Shown here piece by piece: positions 17,295 through 26,501 of a stretch of 38,445 bases of DNA; position 1 is the stretch's first letter; the number at the start of each line of letters is the position of its first letter. The stretch comes from Pseudomonadales bacterium (GTDB lineage: Bacteria; Pseudomonadota; Gammaproteobacteria; Pseudomonadales; Azotimanducaceae). The notes beneath the pieces were generated by a model. That model saw only the letters and a program-made list of their open reading frames with translations, did not search any database and was not told the origin of the DNA. The stretch covers positions 1 through 38,445 of the forward strand of contig JANQMF010000182.1 of NCBI GenBank assembly GCA_028280225.1, given 5' to 3'. The position numbers and the translations under genes are program-made.

Positions 17295-19289
17295 TTACCG
17301 TCCGGAATTGCCTCCAGGCAGTCTTTCGAGTTCGAGTACACCCTCAATGTGTACCGTGTAGCTCACAAATTTTATGCTTTCAGCCCAACCATGCAGCTCC
17401 AAATCCAGCGTAATGATAGCCTGACCATCCGGATTACTCACCCGTCCCGTTGTCTCCGTAATGGTCAGGCCCATGTCGCTGACCTGTTGAGTCAGATCGT
17501 GAAGGAGCCCTTGCCGGTTTTCCCCGCGTATGCGAAAACGAAATAACTGGGGGAACGCCCCTGACCGGGAGGCCTCCGCAAAATTGAGTTCTTCGGCTTG
17601 CTGGCGCAGTTTCAAAAGCTGGGTGAGGACCGGCGTGAGCATGAGTTCCCCGCTGCCCAGCCGCTGATAGACGGTCTCAATCCGGTCACAGTCCACCCAG
17701 GCCAGCAAATCTTCCGCATACGCCTGCAGAGGCATGACCACCCCCAAACACTTCAACCGGCTGTGCAGGAGAGAACGCCCAATGCCAATCTGCTGTTGCT
17801 GACCCAAATTGCGGAAGTAATGGGTCAGTTTCGCCCTGGCCCGGTCGGTACTGATATAGTCCAGATCCGTTTCCAGCCAATCGCGATGCGGCTTACCGTG
17901 CCCACCGGCATCCACTTCCACCTGCTGTCCCGACTCCAGGACCTGGTGCAGGGGTGCCGGGATACCGTTAACCCGGGCACCGCGGCACGCGTGCCCAACG
18001 TCGGTATGTACGCGGTAAGCAAAATCTAATACCGTTGAGCCGACCGGCATGTCCAAAACATGTCCACGTGGCGTAGCAACATAAATCCGTTCGCGGCTCA
18101 CCCGGTGACGTAACAAGGTACTGAGGGTTTCGGTACCCGCCAGTTCTTCGTGCCATTCCATCACCTGGCGCAACCAATCCATCTTGGCACCATAGTCCCT
18201 GGCGCTGGTGGACCCGTCTTTATAAGACCAGTGCGCACAAACCCCCAGTTCCGCGTCTACGTGCATCCCCTTGGTACGGATCTGAATTTCCAGGGTACGC
18301 TCGTCAGGTGCCACCACCGCCGTGTGAATGCTCCGATACCCGTTTTCTTTAGGTGCGGCGACATAGTCGTCGAACTCATTGGGAATATGCTGCCAGGTGT
18401 TGTGAATGACCCCTAAAGCGGCGTAACACTCAGCCAGGGTTCCCACGACAATCCGCACGGCGCGGACATCATGAACTTGCTCTAACGAAACCCCTTTCTT
18501 TTGCATCTTGCGCCAGATGCTGAAGATATGTTTCGCGCGCCCAAAGACTTCCGCATCTATACCGTGCCCCCGCAAGAGTCCCCGGACCTGATCCACCATA
18601 TGCTCAACCTGCACCTCCCGGTCACCACGTTTGCTCTTCAGCTGCCGGGCTATCTGCATATAGGTTTGTTCGTTAGTGTAGCGTAGTGAAAGATCTTCCA
18701 ATTCCCATTTGAGTTGCCAAATACCCAACCGGCCCGCCAGGGGTGCAAATATGTTCTGAGCTTCCAAGGCAATACGTTCACGCCGTGCGTGTTCGTAGTT
18801 TTTGGCATAACGCAAGGCCAGGACCCGTTCCGCCAGCTTGACCACAGCCACCCGAACATCATCAATCAGCGAAGCCAGCATACCCCGCACATTTTCCACT
18901 TGATCCCGGTGCTCTTTTTCCAGCAACGCCGAATTGGAGAGCTCCAACAGGCTGGTGCCAGCCATGGCCGCCACGGCCTGCGCAATGGCGGCCGCTTCCG
19001 CGCCGGCTATGGCGATAAATTCTTTATCGTCGAACTGGCTGCTGCGCACAAGGCGATAAATGATCGCTGCCTTCACCGATGCCTGATCCATGTTGAGGTC
19101 CGCCACCAGGTCAGCCAATTCCAGGCTACGCTGCAGGAAATGTGGATTGGTCTGGGCTAACCAGGAGCAGGTTGCAGACAGATCCGTTGCCTTAAGATGG
19201 CTGTGCCGGGCACATATACCCTGAACCCAGACATCCATATCCACCGTCCCGGCAGCATTTTGAGGCAAATCTTCACGAACCTTAACCAT
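17295..19289 (-). CDS. relA: (p)ppGpp synthetase RelA
   Basis: Ribosome-associated synthetase of the alarmone (p)ppGpp, triggered by uncharged tRNA. 664 residues, shorter than E. coli RelA (744). In order: an inactive HD domain (about 40-190) lacking the His-Asp pair; a synthetase domain (about 240-350) with VFGRAKHIFSIWRKMQKK and PNEFDDYVAAPKENGYRSIH; a TGS domain (about 402-465, IYVATPRGHVLDMP); and a C-terminal ACT domain (about 590-660, GENRQGLLHDLTQ). The acidic EFDD (305-308) marks a monofunctional RelA rather than SpoT. The start MVKVRE aligns with the E. coli N-terminus. Its 5' neighbour is rlmD, as in enteric rumA-relA. Confidence 0.95.
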   Translation of the reverse strand: MVKVREDLPQNAAGTVDMDVWVQGICARHSHLKATDLSATCSWLAQTNPHFLQRSLELADLVADLNMDQASVKAAIIYRLVRSSQFDDKEFIAIAGAEAAAIAQAVAAMAGTSLLELSNSALLEKEHRDQVENVRGMLASLIDDVRVAVVKLAERVLALRYAKNYEHARRERIALEAQNIFAPLAGRLGIWQLKWELEDLSLRYTNEQTYMQIARQLKSKRGDREVQVEHMVDQVRGLLRGHGIDAEVFGRAKHIFSIWRKMQKKGVSLEQVHDVRAVRIVVGTLAECYAALGVIHNTWQHIPNEFDDYVAAPKENGYRSIHTAVVAPDERTLEIQIRTKGMHVDAELGVCAHWSYKDGSTSARDYGAKMDWLRQVMEWHEELAGTETLSTLLRHRVSRERIYVATPRGHVLDMPVGSTVLDFAYRVHTDVGHACRGARVNGIPAPLHQVLESGQQVEVDAGGHGKPHRDWLETDLDYISTDRARAKLTHYFRNLGQQQQIGIGRSLLHSRLKCLGVVMPLQAYAEDLLAWVDCDRIETVYQRLGSGELMLTPVLTQLLKLRQQAEELNFAEASRSGAFPQLFRFRIRGENRQGLLHDLTQQVSDMGLTITETTGRVSNPDGQAIITLDLELHGWAESIKFVSYTVHIEGVLELERLPGGNSGR

Positions 19290-19429
19290 TGCTGCGCCAG
19301 GCGCAAAGGCCGCTGCACAAGCCGGTACCCTTGCCGTGGGTACACCGCCGGGCCCGGCCGCAGTTATGGGTAAAGTTCACTGTTATTTTGCTCCCTTAAC
19401 TTAAGGCCCAATCACCTGGACGTTAATTC

Positions 19430-20734
19430 TTATTGGCCGGCTCGAACAAAGTAGCCCATCGTCTCAACGTGGGCCGTATGGGGAAACATATCGTAAATCC
19501 CAACCCGGGCCAGCGTAAAGCCCGCTTGTTTAAGGTGCACAGCATCGTTGGCGAAGCTGACCGGATTGCAGGACACATAGACAACCTCGTGACCGCTAAA
19601 GGAGGACAACCATGCCGGTAGTTGTGGCCCCGCACCACTTCTGGGTGGGTCAAGAACTAAGGCGTCCAGGCCGGGCGGCAGGCACCCGTCCTCTTTGTAA
19701 AGATCAACCGCGGCAAATTGTACACGATTTGCAACCCGATTAAGCCGGGCGTTGGCCACACCTTGGTCAACCGCATCCTCCGCCAGTTCAAACGCCCATA
19801 CCCGGGCTCCCCCACGCCCAAGGGGGATGCTGAAATTACCAATTCCGCAAAACAAATCCCCAACGTTTTTATCTTTTAAATCATATAGATAGCTAATTGA
19901 ATCTCGAATGAGTCTGCGATTCATGAAGCGGTTCACCTGAGTAAATTGCTGGGGTGCAAATTTCATCAACACACCATATTCCGGGATCTGATAGGTCAGC
20001 AAATCTGCCGGTGTGCCCGCCAGCGTTTTGAGGGTGGGATAACCGCCACTCTGCAGCAGTACCTGAACACCATGAGTGTGTTCAAACTCATGCCACAAGG
20101 CCAGGTCTTTTCCCGTAAATGGCGCCAGATGGCGTACAAAAACAGCGCCAGTACCATCTCCCCGGGCAAATTCGATCTGGGGGATCTTGTCGGCAATCGA
20201 CAACTGGCCAATAAGTATGCGCAACGGCCCAATGAGCCGGGCTAAGCCAGGTTCAAGAATTTCGCAATGGGTAAGCTGGGCCACCCGGTTGCTGAACGAT
20301 TCCCGAAAGCCGACAAATACCTGCTCGCCAACTTTGCGTACCCCCAGACGTGCCTTGCTTCGATAACCCAGACGATTAACGCTTGCCGGTGGTGCCCACC
20401 GGCCCGGAACAATTCCGCAACGTGACAACTCATGTTTGAGAAGGTCCTGTTTTAAGTCCAGTTGAGTCGGGTAAGCGACATGTTGCAAGCTGCAACCACC
20501 ACAACGGGGGAAGAACCGGCAGGGCGCGGCCACACGCTGCTCACCCCCCGATTCAACCTTAACCGCATCCGCAAACAAAACCCCTTTGCGGCGCTTGAGA
20601 ATCCTGGCTACCACCCGTTCTCCGGGTAAGGCATTGCGCACGTGCAGGGTGCGCCCCTCATATTCGGCCATACCCAAGCCCGGCTCAGCCAAACCAACAA
20701 TGTCTACCTCCACATCTGTAGGTTTTGACTTCAA
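19430..20734 (-). CDS. rlmD: 23S rRNA (uracil1939-C5)-methyltransferase RlmD
   Basis: An iron-sulfur, SAM-dependent enzyme methylating U1939 of 23S rRNA. I set the start at a TTG at 20734. It overlaps the recO stop as TTGA, has AGGA eight bases upstream, and gives 434 residues (E. coli RlmD has 433). The frame stays open further upstream into recO, but those residues are not RlmD-like. Visible are a TRAM domain (about 5-60), Fe-S cysteines Cys72, Cys78, Cys81 and Cys157, the SAM motif GDLFCGIGNFSIPLG, LDPPRSGAG, and the catalytic cysteine in YVSCNPVSFANDA. Confidence 0.95.
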   Translation of the reverse strand: MKSKPTDVEVDIVGLAEPGLGMAEYEGRTLHVRNALPGERVVARILKRRKGVLFADAVKVESGGEQRVAAPCRFFPRCGGCSLQHVAYPTQLDLKQDLLKHELSRCGIVPGRWAPPASVNRLGYRSKARLGVRKVGEQVFVGFRESFSNRVAQLTHCEILEPGLARLIGPLRILIGQLSIADKIPQIEFARGDGTGAVFVRHLAPFTGKDLALWHEFEHTHGVQVLLQSGGYPTLKTLAGTPADLLTYQIPEYGVLMKFAPQQFTQVNRFMNRRLIRDSISYLYDLKDKNVGDLFCGIGNFSIPLGRGGARVWAFELAEDAVDQGVANARLNRVANRVQFAAVDLYKEDGCLPPGLDALVLDPPRSGAGPQLPAWLSSFSGHEVVYVSCNPVSFANDAVHLKQAGFTLARVGIYDMFPHTAHVETMGYFVRAGQ

Positions 20735-21441
20735 TCCGGTGTCCTGTCTTTGGGTTGCGAGGGCTCCCAGAGTTGCCGGCTGATAAGCGGTTTGTCGCCC
20801 AACAACGGCCCCAGGGCACGCCGGCAAATCCGCAACGCCGCTGCCCTGGTTTGGGCGTGTGCAAAATCCCCGGCGCTGATAGCTTTGAGGATATGCCCCC
20901 CATAAGCACCTTCCCTGGCCGATGCACATTTGACAAATCCCGCCTCATCGATCAACTCATAAGTTGCGGCTGCGTCAATGGGCTGGCCACTGTGGGCATC
21001 CTGGTGAAAGTCCAGGCCATAACCCAGCGCTTCCAAGACCCCAAGCTCAAAAGGCCGTAAAGTACGGGCAATGTCCCTACCCTGTTGCAGTTGTGTCAAC
21101 GCCCGCAAGGTCATGTCAAATACCACAGGCTCCGGGTGTTGCGGCGGGACCACCCGGGTGATCAACTCCAGAATATAAAATCCCGCGCTGAGTGGATTAC
21201 CGCTCAACACATATGTGGTCTGTGTTTCGAAGCCTTTACCCGTTAACAAGGTACCGCGTCCAAAACAAGACACCAGACCACAGCTGAACGGCATCAGGCG
21301 GTTTGCCTTGCGTGCACCGCGGACCCCACGCATCACCACACTCAACACCCCCTGATCGCGGCTGAAAAACCGCACAATGGCGCTGGTTTCGCGGTAGGGT
21401 TTAACGTGTAAAACAAGCGCTTGCAGATTTTCGTAACGCAT
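20731..21441 (-). CDS. recO: DNA repair protein RecO
   Basis: Recombination mediator of the RecFOR pathway: anneals single strands and helps load RecA. 236 residues with the OB-fold N-terminus (NLQALVLHVKPYRETSAIVRFF, VLSVVMRGVRG) and a helical C-terminal domain (LRPFELGVLEALGYGLDF). It has no zinc-finger cysteine set, as in E. coli RecO. The gene sits three bases after era and overlaps the rlmD start by four. In many gammaproteobacteria pdxJ follows recO; here rlmD does. Confidence 0.95.
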   Translation of the reverse strand: MRYENLQALVLHVKPYRETSAIVRFFSRDQGVLSVVMRGVRGARKANRLMPFSCGLVSCFGRGTLLTGKGFETQTTYVLSGNPLSAGFYILELITRVVPPQHPEPVVFDMTLRALTQLQQGRDIARTLRPFELGVLEALGYGLDFHQDAHSGQPIDAAATYELIDEAGFVKCASAREGAYGGHILKAISAGDFAHAQTRAAALRICRRALGPLLGDKPLISRQLWEPSQPKDRTPD

Positions 21442-21444
21442 GGA

Positions 21445-22353
21445 TCAATCGTAACCAAGACGCCGCATCTGCTGGGGGTTGTTCGTCCATCCCTTGCGCA
21501 CCCTTACCCACAGATGCAACATGACACGCTGCTGCAACAGCGCTTCGATATCTTTCCTGGCTTCACTACCGATCAGTTTCAGGCGCGCACCGGACTTGCC
21601 GATAACAATGCGTTTTTGACTGTTTCTTTCAATGTAGATGTCCGCATGAATGGTGACCATGTCCGCTTCCGTCTGAAACCGCTCCACAACAACCGCTGCG
21701 CTATGGGGTATTTCATCCCCGATCTGGCGCATCAGTTTTTCGCGCACAATTTCTTCCACCAGTTGCCGCTCGGTCTGATCGGTCAGTTCATCTTCGCCAA
21801 ACAGGTGGGATCCTGTTGGCAGGTAAGAAAATATCACCTGGCGAAACCTTTCCACCCCCTCATTTTTCAGGGCACACAGGGGTACAATTTCCGCAAATTC
21901 GCCCTTGGCATGTAAAGCCTGGATTTGCGGTAACAATTCATTTTTGTTATCCAGCAAGTCAATTTTGCTGATCACCGCAATGCAAGTCCGCCTGCTGCCG
22001 CCCAGCAAACCCAGCACCGTTTCGTCTTCCTGGGTCCACCTGCCGGCCTCGATCAACATCACCCGCACATCCACATCCCGCAGCGCGGATTTTGCGTTGG
22101 CCACCATATAGGCGTTTAACGCCCGTGGTGTATTGGAATGTATTCCCGGGGTATCCATATAAATGGCCTGGCAGTCACCTTCGGTGTCTACCCCCAACAG
22201 GTTTTGCCGGGTGGTTTGGGGGCGCCGGCTGGTAATGCTGATTTTTTGCTGCAGGACATGATTCAACAGGGTGGACTTACCCACATTCGGACGGCCAAGG
22301 AGCGCAACATAACCACATCGCTGGGTCGGCTGAGTTGATGTTTTGTTGTTCAT
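21445..22353 (-). CDS. era: GTPase Era
   Basis: Essential GTPase for 16S rRNA maturation and 30S assembly. G1 GRPNVGKST, switch region TTRQN, G3 DTPGIH and G4 SKIDLL are present. A C-terminal KH domain contains RIVIGKSGARLKLIGSEARKDIE, which binds the 3' end of 16S rRNA. I chose the ATG at 22353 (302 aa) with GGA eight bases upstream over a GTG at 22374. It follows rnc by 37 bases, the common rnc-era-recO operon. Confidence 0.97.
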   Translation of the reverse strand: MNNKTSTQPTQRCGYVALLGRPNVGKSTLLNHVLQQKISITSRRPQTTRQNLLGVDTEGDCQAIYMDTPGIHSNTPRALNAYMVANAKSALRDVDVRVMLIEAGRWTQEDETVLGLLGGSRRTCIAVISKIDLLDNKNELLPQIQALHAKGEFAEIVPLCALKNEGVERFRQVIFSYLPTGSHLFGEDELTDQTERQLVEEIVREKLMRQIGDEIPHSAAVVVERFQTEADMVTIHADIYIERNSQKRIVIGKSGARLKLIGSEARKDIEALLQQRVMLHLWVRVRKGWTNNPQQMRRLGYD

Positions 22354-22390
22354 GATAGTATCCGGGTTACACACCCAGTGCTGAAAATAC

Positions 22391-23104
22391 CTATGGTTTG
22401 CTGATCTGGTCCAGCATTTTTGCCGCCGCGGCCTTTTCCGCTACCCGGCGGGATTGGGCGGTTGCGGTACATCTTTCCCCTAATGCATCCACCACACACG
22501 CCACCGTATACACCCGCTGATGGTCCTCTCCGCTCACATCCGCAACCACGTAGTCAGGAAGCGGCAGTTTCCGCCCTTGCAGGTATTCCTGGAGCTGGGT
22601 TTTTGGATCCTTCAAATCACGCAGCTCGTGATCGTTGATATGGGTAATCCGCTGCAAAAACAACGTTTCGATAATGCCGATACAGGCCTCAATACCGCCG
22701 TCTTCGTGAACCGCGCCCAGGACTGCCTCAAAGGCATCAGCCAGAATCGACTGCCGTTGGCGCCCGCCACTCTTCAGCTCACCCTCACCCAGCTTTAATA
22801 CCGGTGCCAGATCAATTTCTACCGCAACCTCAGCCAGGGTTTTACCCCTGACCAGCGCTGAGCGCATCAACGACAGCGCATCCTCCTGGGCGTTCGGATA
22901 ACGTACAAACAGCAAATGTCCCACCACATAGCCCAATACCGCATCGCCAATAAATTCCAGGCGTTCGTTATTGGTTTTGGAGTAACTCTTGTGGGTCAGC
23001 GCACGCCGCAGCCCGGTGTCATCCGCAAATTGATAGCCCAGGCGTTGCTGGAATTTTTGCAGTTGTACCGTGTATGTGGTTGATGGGTTAACTTTGTTTT
23101 CCAT
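22391..23104 (-). CDS. rnc: Ribonuclease III
   Basis: Double-strand-specific endonuclease that processes rRNA precursors and structured mRNAs. 237 residues: an endonuclease domain with the signature NNERLEFIGDAVLGYV and the acidic ILADAFEAVLGA, then a double-stranded-RNA-binding domain (about 165-235: DPKTQLQEYLQG, AEKAAAAKMLDQI). AAGGG lies seven bases before the ATG. In E. coli RNase III autoregulates by cleaving its own leader; the roughly 40-base gap to the upstream gene is too short to judge that here. Confidence 0.97.
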   Translation of the reverse strand: MENKVNPSTTYTVQLQKFQQRLGYQFADDTGLRRALTHKSYSKTNNERLEFIGDAVLGYVVGHLLFVRYPNAQEDALSLMRSALVRGKTLAEVAVEIDLAPVLKLGEGELKSGGRQRQSILADAFEAVLGAVHEDGGIEACIGIIETLFLQRITHINDHELRDLKDPKTQLQEYLQGRKLPLPDYVVADVSGEDHQRVYTVACVVDALGERCTATAQSRRVAEKAAAAKMLDQISKP

Positions 23105-23144
23105 GCTGAAACCCTTGAGCGGCTTGCAGCATAGGGTTCACTTA

Positions 23145-23543
23145 CTATTTGAATACACGTTGTTCACCGAATACCAGGACAACGTCGATATTGTAAAACA
23201 GATGCTCACGAATTTCGTAGTTGATATTCACCAGAGTTTGGGCTCTATCCCTTTCGATAACCAGCATGTCGTTTACCGGCACCTTAAAATTTTCGATGCG
23301 AAACTGCTTTTGAAAATGTTCCTTAATTTCCTGCCTGGACATTTGTGCATGGACTTCACCCACCGGCAGGCGGTCCGCAACACCCTGTACAATCCGGTAG
23401 TCAATATAGTGCGGCCCCACCCGCAGGACAGCGGACAGCGCGGCCACGGCCACCACGATAAACAGCAGCCAGCCCCATTTGGACATACCCAGTTGTTTTG
23501 ATCTGTTAGACAGCACAGCAGTATTTGGTCTCTTTGGTCTCAC
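23145..23543 (-). CDS. DUF4845 membrane protein
   Basis: Small single-pass protein of the DUF4845 family, which regularly lies between lepB and rnc. 132 residues from a GTG at 23543, with AGGA seven bases upstream; an ATG at 23576 would add 11 residues and has no such site. It shows a short basic N-terminus, GMSKWGWLLFIVVAVAALSA as membrane segment (about 19-38), and a periplasmic domain with YIDYRIVQGVADRL. It resembles minor-pilin-like sequences in the GMS-plus-hydrophobic start. Function unknown. Confidence 0.85.
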   Translation of the reverse strand: MRPKRPNTAVLSNRSKQLGMSKWGWLLFIVVAVAALSAVLRVGPHYIDYRIVQGVADRLPVGEVHAQMSRQEIKEHFQKQFRIENFKVPVNDMLVIERDRAQTLVNINYEIREHLFYNIDVVLVFGEQRVFK

Positions 23544-23743
23544 AATTGCATCCTGTAATTGCTTTAACAGCCACAAACAGCGTGATCAGCATCAGCCGTA
23601 TTATCCGTAAGCACCCATATAACCCGGATTTTGGATCAATTTAGCAGAATTAGCGCACAAATTGCTGATCTGCCCGGTAAGGGCTGATCCTATGTTCACA
23701 TCAGGCGTTGATCAGACGTAATCTAAGAATATTAATTGACAAA
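23544..23743. promoter_or_regulatory. Gap between lepB and DUF4845 with repeated GCTGATC
   Basis: About 200 non-coding bases. The heptamer GCTGATC occurs at 23664-23670 and 23683-23689 (19 apart) and inverted (GATCAGC) at 23584-23590; a related TGATCA is at 23709-23714. This spacing could be operator-like for the rnc operon promoter, which must lie here if lepB is terminated upstream. I could not find a convincing -35/-10 pair on the minus strand. Confidence 0.25.
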
Positions 23744-23769
23744 CTGTCCGGCATTTTCCGCGCGGACAG
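23744..23769 (-). terminator. Possible terminator after lepB
   Basis: Perfect 7-base inverted repeat CTGTCCG / CGGACAG with a 12-base loop, followed on the minus strand by TTTGTCAATT. The loop is long and the T-tract poor, so termination would be weak. Confidence 0.3.
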
Positions 23770-23773
23770 CACG

Positions 23774-24535
23774 CTATTCAAACCAGCGATTACGCTGGAA
23801 ATTGGGCAAATTAAACCCCGGATCCTTATGCATCCAGATGGCAACCGCTTTGCCGACAATATTTTCCTCGGATGCCAGCCCCCACAACCGGGAATCCTGG
23901 CTGCGATCCCGATTGTCTCCCAACATTAGATATTTGCCAGGGGGTATTTCCCAGGTACGGGTTCGCTCACCACCCCGATGTTTGAGAATGGAGTGGCTCC
24001 GGCCATCCAGAGTTTCAACGTACTCACAAAGTCTGCCCCGGGTACACAGGCTGGGATCCGCTTCCACCAGTTTGTATTCCAGGCGCTGACCGTTGATATA
24101 GAGGATCTTATTTTCATAGACCACCCGGTCACCGGGAATACCCACTACCCGCTTGATAAAATAGCGCGGATCATGGGGGGGCACAAAAACCATCACGTCA
24201 CCCCGTTCCGGCTCGCCAATATCAACAATTTTGGTGCCAAACACCGGTAAACGCAGGCCGTAAGAATATTTGTTGACCAGGATAAAGTCACCCACCAGCA
24301 AAGTCGGCACCATGGATTCCGACGGAATCTGATAGGGTTCAGCCACAAAACTGCGCAGGACAAGAACAAACAACAACACCGGAAAAAAAGATTGGGCGTA
24401 TTCGACAATGGCCGGGTCTTTGGCTTCTGCATCCGCTGCCCTGCGCTTGCTGCGGAAAAAAACAACATCCACCAACCAGATGGCTGCACAGGCCACCACC
24501 ACCCAAAAGAGAATATAAGGCAGATCGATGTCCAT
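23774..24535 (-). CDS. lepB: Signal peptidase I
   Basis: Inner-membrane protease that removes signal peptides from exported proteins. 253 residues with two N-terminal membrane segments (about 6-24 and 48-66). The catalytic serine is in SESMVPTLLVGDFILVNK, the catalytic lysine in RYFIKRVVGIPGDRV, and the box E motif is GDNRDRSQDSR. The ATG lies three bases after the lepA stop, so the two are translated from one message, as in E. coli. Confidence 0.97.
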   Translation of the reverse strand: MDIDLPYILFWVVVACAAIWLVDVVFFRSKRRAADAEAKDPAIVEYAQSFFPVLLFVLVLRSFVAEPYQIPSESMVPTLLVGDFILVNKYSYGLRLPVFGTKIVDIGEPERGDVMVFVPPHDPRYFIKRVVGIPGDRVVYENKILYINGQRLEYKLVEADPSLCTRGRLCEYVETLDGRSHSILKHRGGERTRTWEIPPGKYLMLGDNRDRSQDSRLWGLASEENIVGKAVAIWMHKDPGFNLPNFQRNRWFE

Positions 24536-24538
24536 AAA

Positions 24539-26332
24539 TCAGCGTTCTACTTTCAGCGCCGCCAAAAACGCTTCCTGGGGAATTTCGACACGTCCTAATT
24601 GTTTCATTCTTTTTTTGCCTTCTTTTTGTTTTTCCAACAGCTTTTTTTTGCGCGTGACATCGCCGCCATAACACTTTGCGGTGACATTCTTCCGCAGAGC
24701 CTTAACTGTCTGGCGCGCTATAATCTGCCCGCCAATGGCGGCCTGAACCGCCACATCAAACATCTGCCGGGGTATCAGCTCCTTCATTTTTTCCGCCAGC
24801 GCCCGTCCGCGTGCCTGAGCCTGATCACGATGCACAATGCTCGCCAACGCATCAACCTTGTCGCCATTAATCAGAATATCCAGCTTAACCAGATGTGCGG
24901 CTTCAAAACGCACAAAGGCATAGTCCAAGGAGGCAAACCCGCGGCTGACCGATTTGAGGCGATCAAAGAAATCCATAACCACTTCATTAAGGGGCATTTC
25001 CCATTGCATGGACACCTGGCCCTGGGAAAACTGCATGTTCTTCTGCACACCCCGCCTTTCGACACAAAGAGACATGACATTGCCGACATATTCCTGGGGC
25101 AGGAGAATATTGACTTCCGCAATAGGCTCACGCATTTCTTTGAAGTTCGGAGGAATCCGTGAAGGATTATCAACCTGCACAACGGAATCATCGGTCATGG
25201 CTACCTCGTACACCACCGTGGGGGCGGAGGTGATCAGGTCCAGTCCATACTCCCGCTCCAACCGCTCCTGGATAATCTCCATATGCAGCATGCCCAAAAA
25301 ACCACAGCGAAAGCCAAAACCCAAGGCATCCGAAGACTCCGGCTCGTAAAACAGCGAAGCGTCGTTGAGGACCAATTTTTCCAGGGCTTCGCGAAAGGAT
25401 TCAAAGTCGTCCGAATTGACGGGAAATAAACCCGCATATACCTGGGGCTTAACCCGGGCAAATCCGGGTAACTGGGCCACGTCCGGGGTTTTGGCCAAAA
25501 CCAGGGTATCGCCCACTGGGGCACCCTGAATCTCCTTGATACCCGCCACCACGTAACCCACTTCTCCTGCAGCCAGAAGGGATGCGGACGCCCGCTTCGG
25601 TGTAAAGCGGCCCACATCGTCCACCACATGACTCTTACCCGTGGACTTGACCAGGATTTTGTCACCCTTCTTCAGTTCCCCCTGCATAACCCGCACCAGG
25701 GAAACCACCCCCAGGTAGTTGTCAAACCAGGAATCGATGATTAGCGCCTGCGGATCCGCCTGAGGGTCACCTTCAGGCGGTGGAATGGCATCCACCAGAT
25801 ATTCCAGCAGCGCCTCAACCCCAAGACCGGTTTTGGCGCTGACCGTCTGTATCTCACTGACATCCAGGCCAATAATTTCCTCAATTTCCGCCGCCACCCG
25901 TTCGGGTTCAGCCTGGGGCAGATCAATTTTGTTTAAGACCGGCAGAACTTCCAGGCCCTGCTCAATGGCCGTATAACAATTGGCCACGGATTGAGCCTCA
26001 ACCCCCTGGGCGGCATCCACCACCAGCAAAGCGCCTTCACAGGCAGACAGCGAACGGGAGACCTCGTAGCTGAAATCAACGTGTCCGGGGGTATCGATAA
26101 AGTTCAGTTGATAAGTATTGCCATCCCTGTGAGCGTACTTGAGGGTGACACATTGGGCCTTGATGGTGATGCCTCTTTCACGTTCCAGGTCCATGGAATC
26201 AAGTACCTGCTCAGCCATCTCCCGGTCTTCAAGACCACCGCACATCTGGATAAAACGGTCCGCGAGGGTCGACTTGCCATGATCTATGTGGGCGATAATT
26301 GAAAAATTGCGAATTAACGCGGTTTCCGGCAC
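24539..26332 (-). CDS. lepA: Elongation factor 4 (LepA)
   Basis: Ribosome-associated translational GTPase. 597 residues, the family length. G1 [13 protein letters not shown], switch [13 protein letters not shown]3 DTPGHVDF and G4 NKIDLP are visible, then EF-G-like domains II, III and V. The LepA-specific C-terminal domain includes [23 protein letters not shown]. First gene of the lepA-lepB unit, separated from mucD by 169 bases containing a terminator. Confidence 0.98.
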   Translation of the reverse strand: MPETALIRNFSIIAHIDHGKSTLADRFIQMCGGLEDREMAEQVLDSMDLERERGITIKAQCVTLKYAHRDGNTYQLNFIDTPGHVDFSYEVSRSLSACEGALLVVDAAQGVEAQSVANCYTAIEQGLEVLPVLNKIDLPQAEPERVAAEIEEIIGLDVSEIQTVSAKTGLGVEALLEYLVDAIPPPEGDPQADPQALIIDSWFDNYLGVVSLVRVMQGELKKGDKILVKSTGKSHVVDDVGRFTPKRASASLLAAGEVGYVVAGIKEIQGAPVGDTLVLAKTPDVAQLPGFARVKPQVYAGLFPVNSDDFESFREALEKLVLNDASLFYEPESSDALGFGFRCGFLGMLHMEIIQERLEREYGLDLITSAPTVVYEVAMTDDSVVQVDNPSRIPPNFKEMREPIAEVNILLPQEYVGNVMSLCVERRGVQKNMQFSQGQVSMQWEMPLNEVVMDFFDRLKSVSRGFASLDYAFVRFEAAHLVKLDILINGDKVDALASIVHRDQAQARGRALAEKMKELIPRQMFDVAVQAAIGGQIIARQTVKALRKNVTAKCYGGDVTRKKKLLEKQKEGKKRMKQLGRVEIPQEAFLAALKVER

Positions 26333-26360
26333 AGCGACTACCGTTGTGATGCATTTACGG

Positions 26361-26372
26361 CGCGCGAGTGTA
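26361..26372 (-). promoter_or_regulatory. Possible -10 and GC-rich discriminator for lepA
   Basis: On the minus strand, TACACT (26367-26372, four of six) is followed directly by CGCGCG. A GC-rich discriminator is typical of promoters under stringent control. No good -35 lies 16-18 bases upstream. Confidence 0.25.
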
Positions 26373-26442
26373 GCCTATCCGTCCATTGGAGAGTAGTGCT
26401 GTTGTCCCCAAGTCTTGCGCCAACCCTTTACCCGTTGAGCGC

Positions 26443-26476
26443 AAAATCAGACCGGCGGGCCGCAGGCCCACCGGTC
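26443..26476 (-). terminator. Rho-independent terminator after mucD
   Basis: A 12-base stem (arms 26465-26476 and 26450-26461, one G-T pair) with a three-base loop, followed on the minus strand by TGATTTTG. GC-rich stem, tight loop and T-run are in the right order and about 25 bases after the mucD stop. It ends the rpoE-mucD transcript before lepA. Confidence 0.7.
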
Positions 26477-26501
26477 AACCCACCGCTTAAGCCGCCGGCG
26501 C

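Noticed and set aside
17295-19289. relA considered as a bifunctional SpoT
   Set aside because: The HD-domain metal residues are missing and the synthetase carries the EFDD signature of monofunctional RelA.
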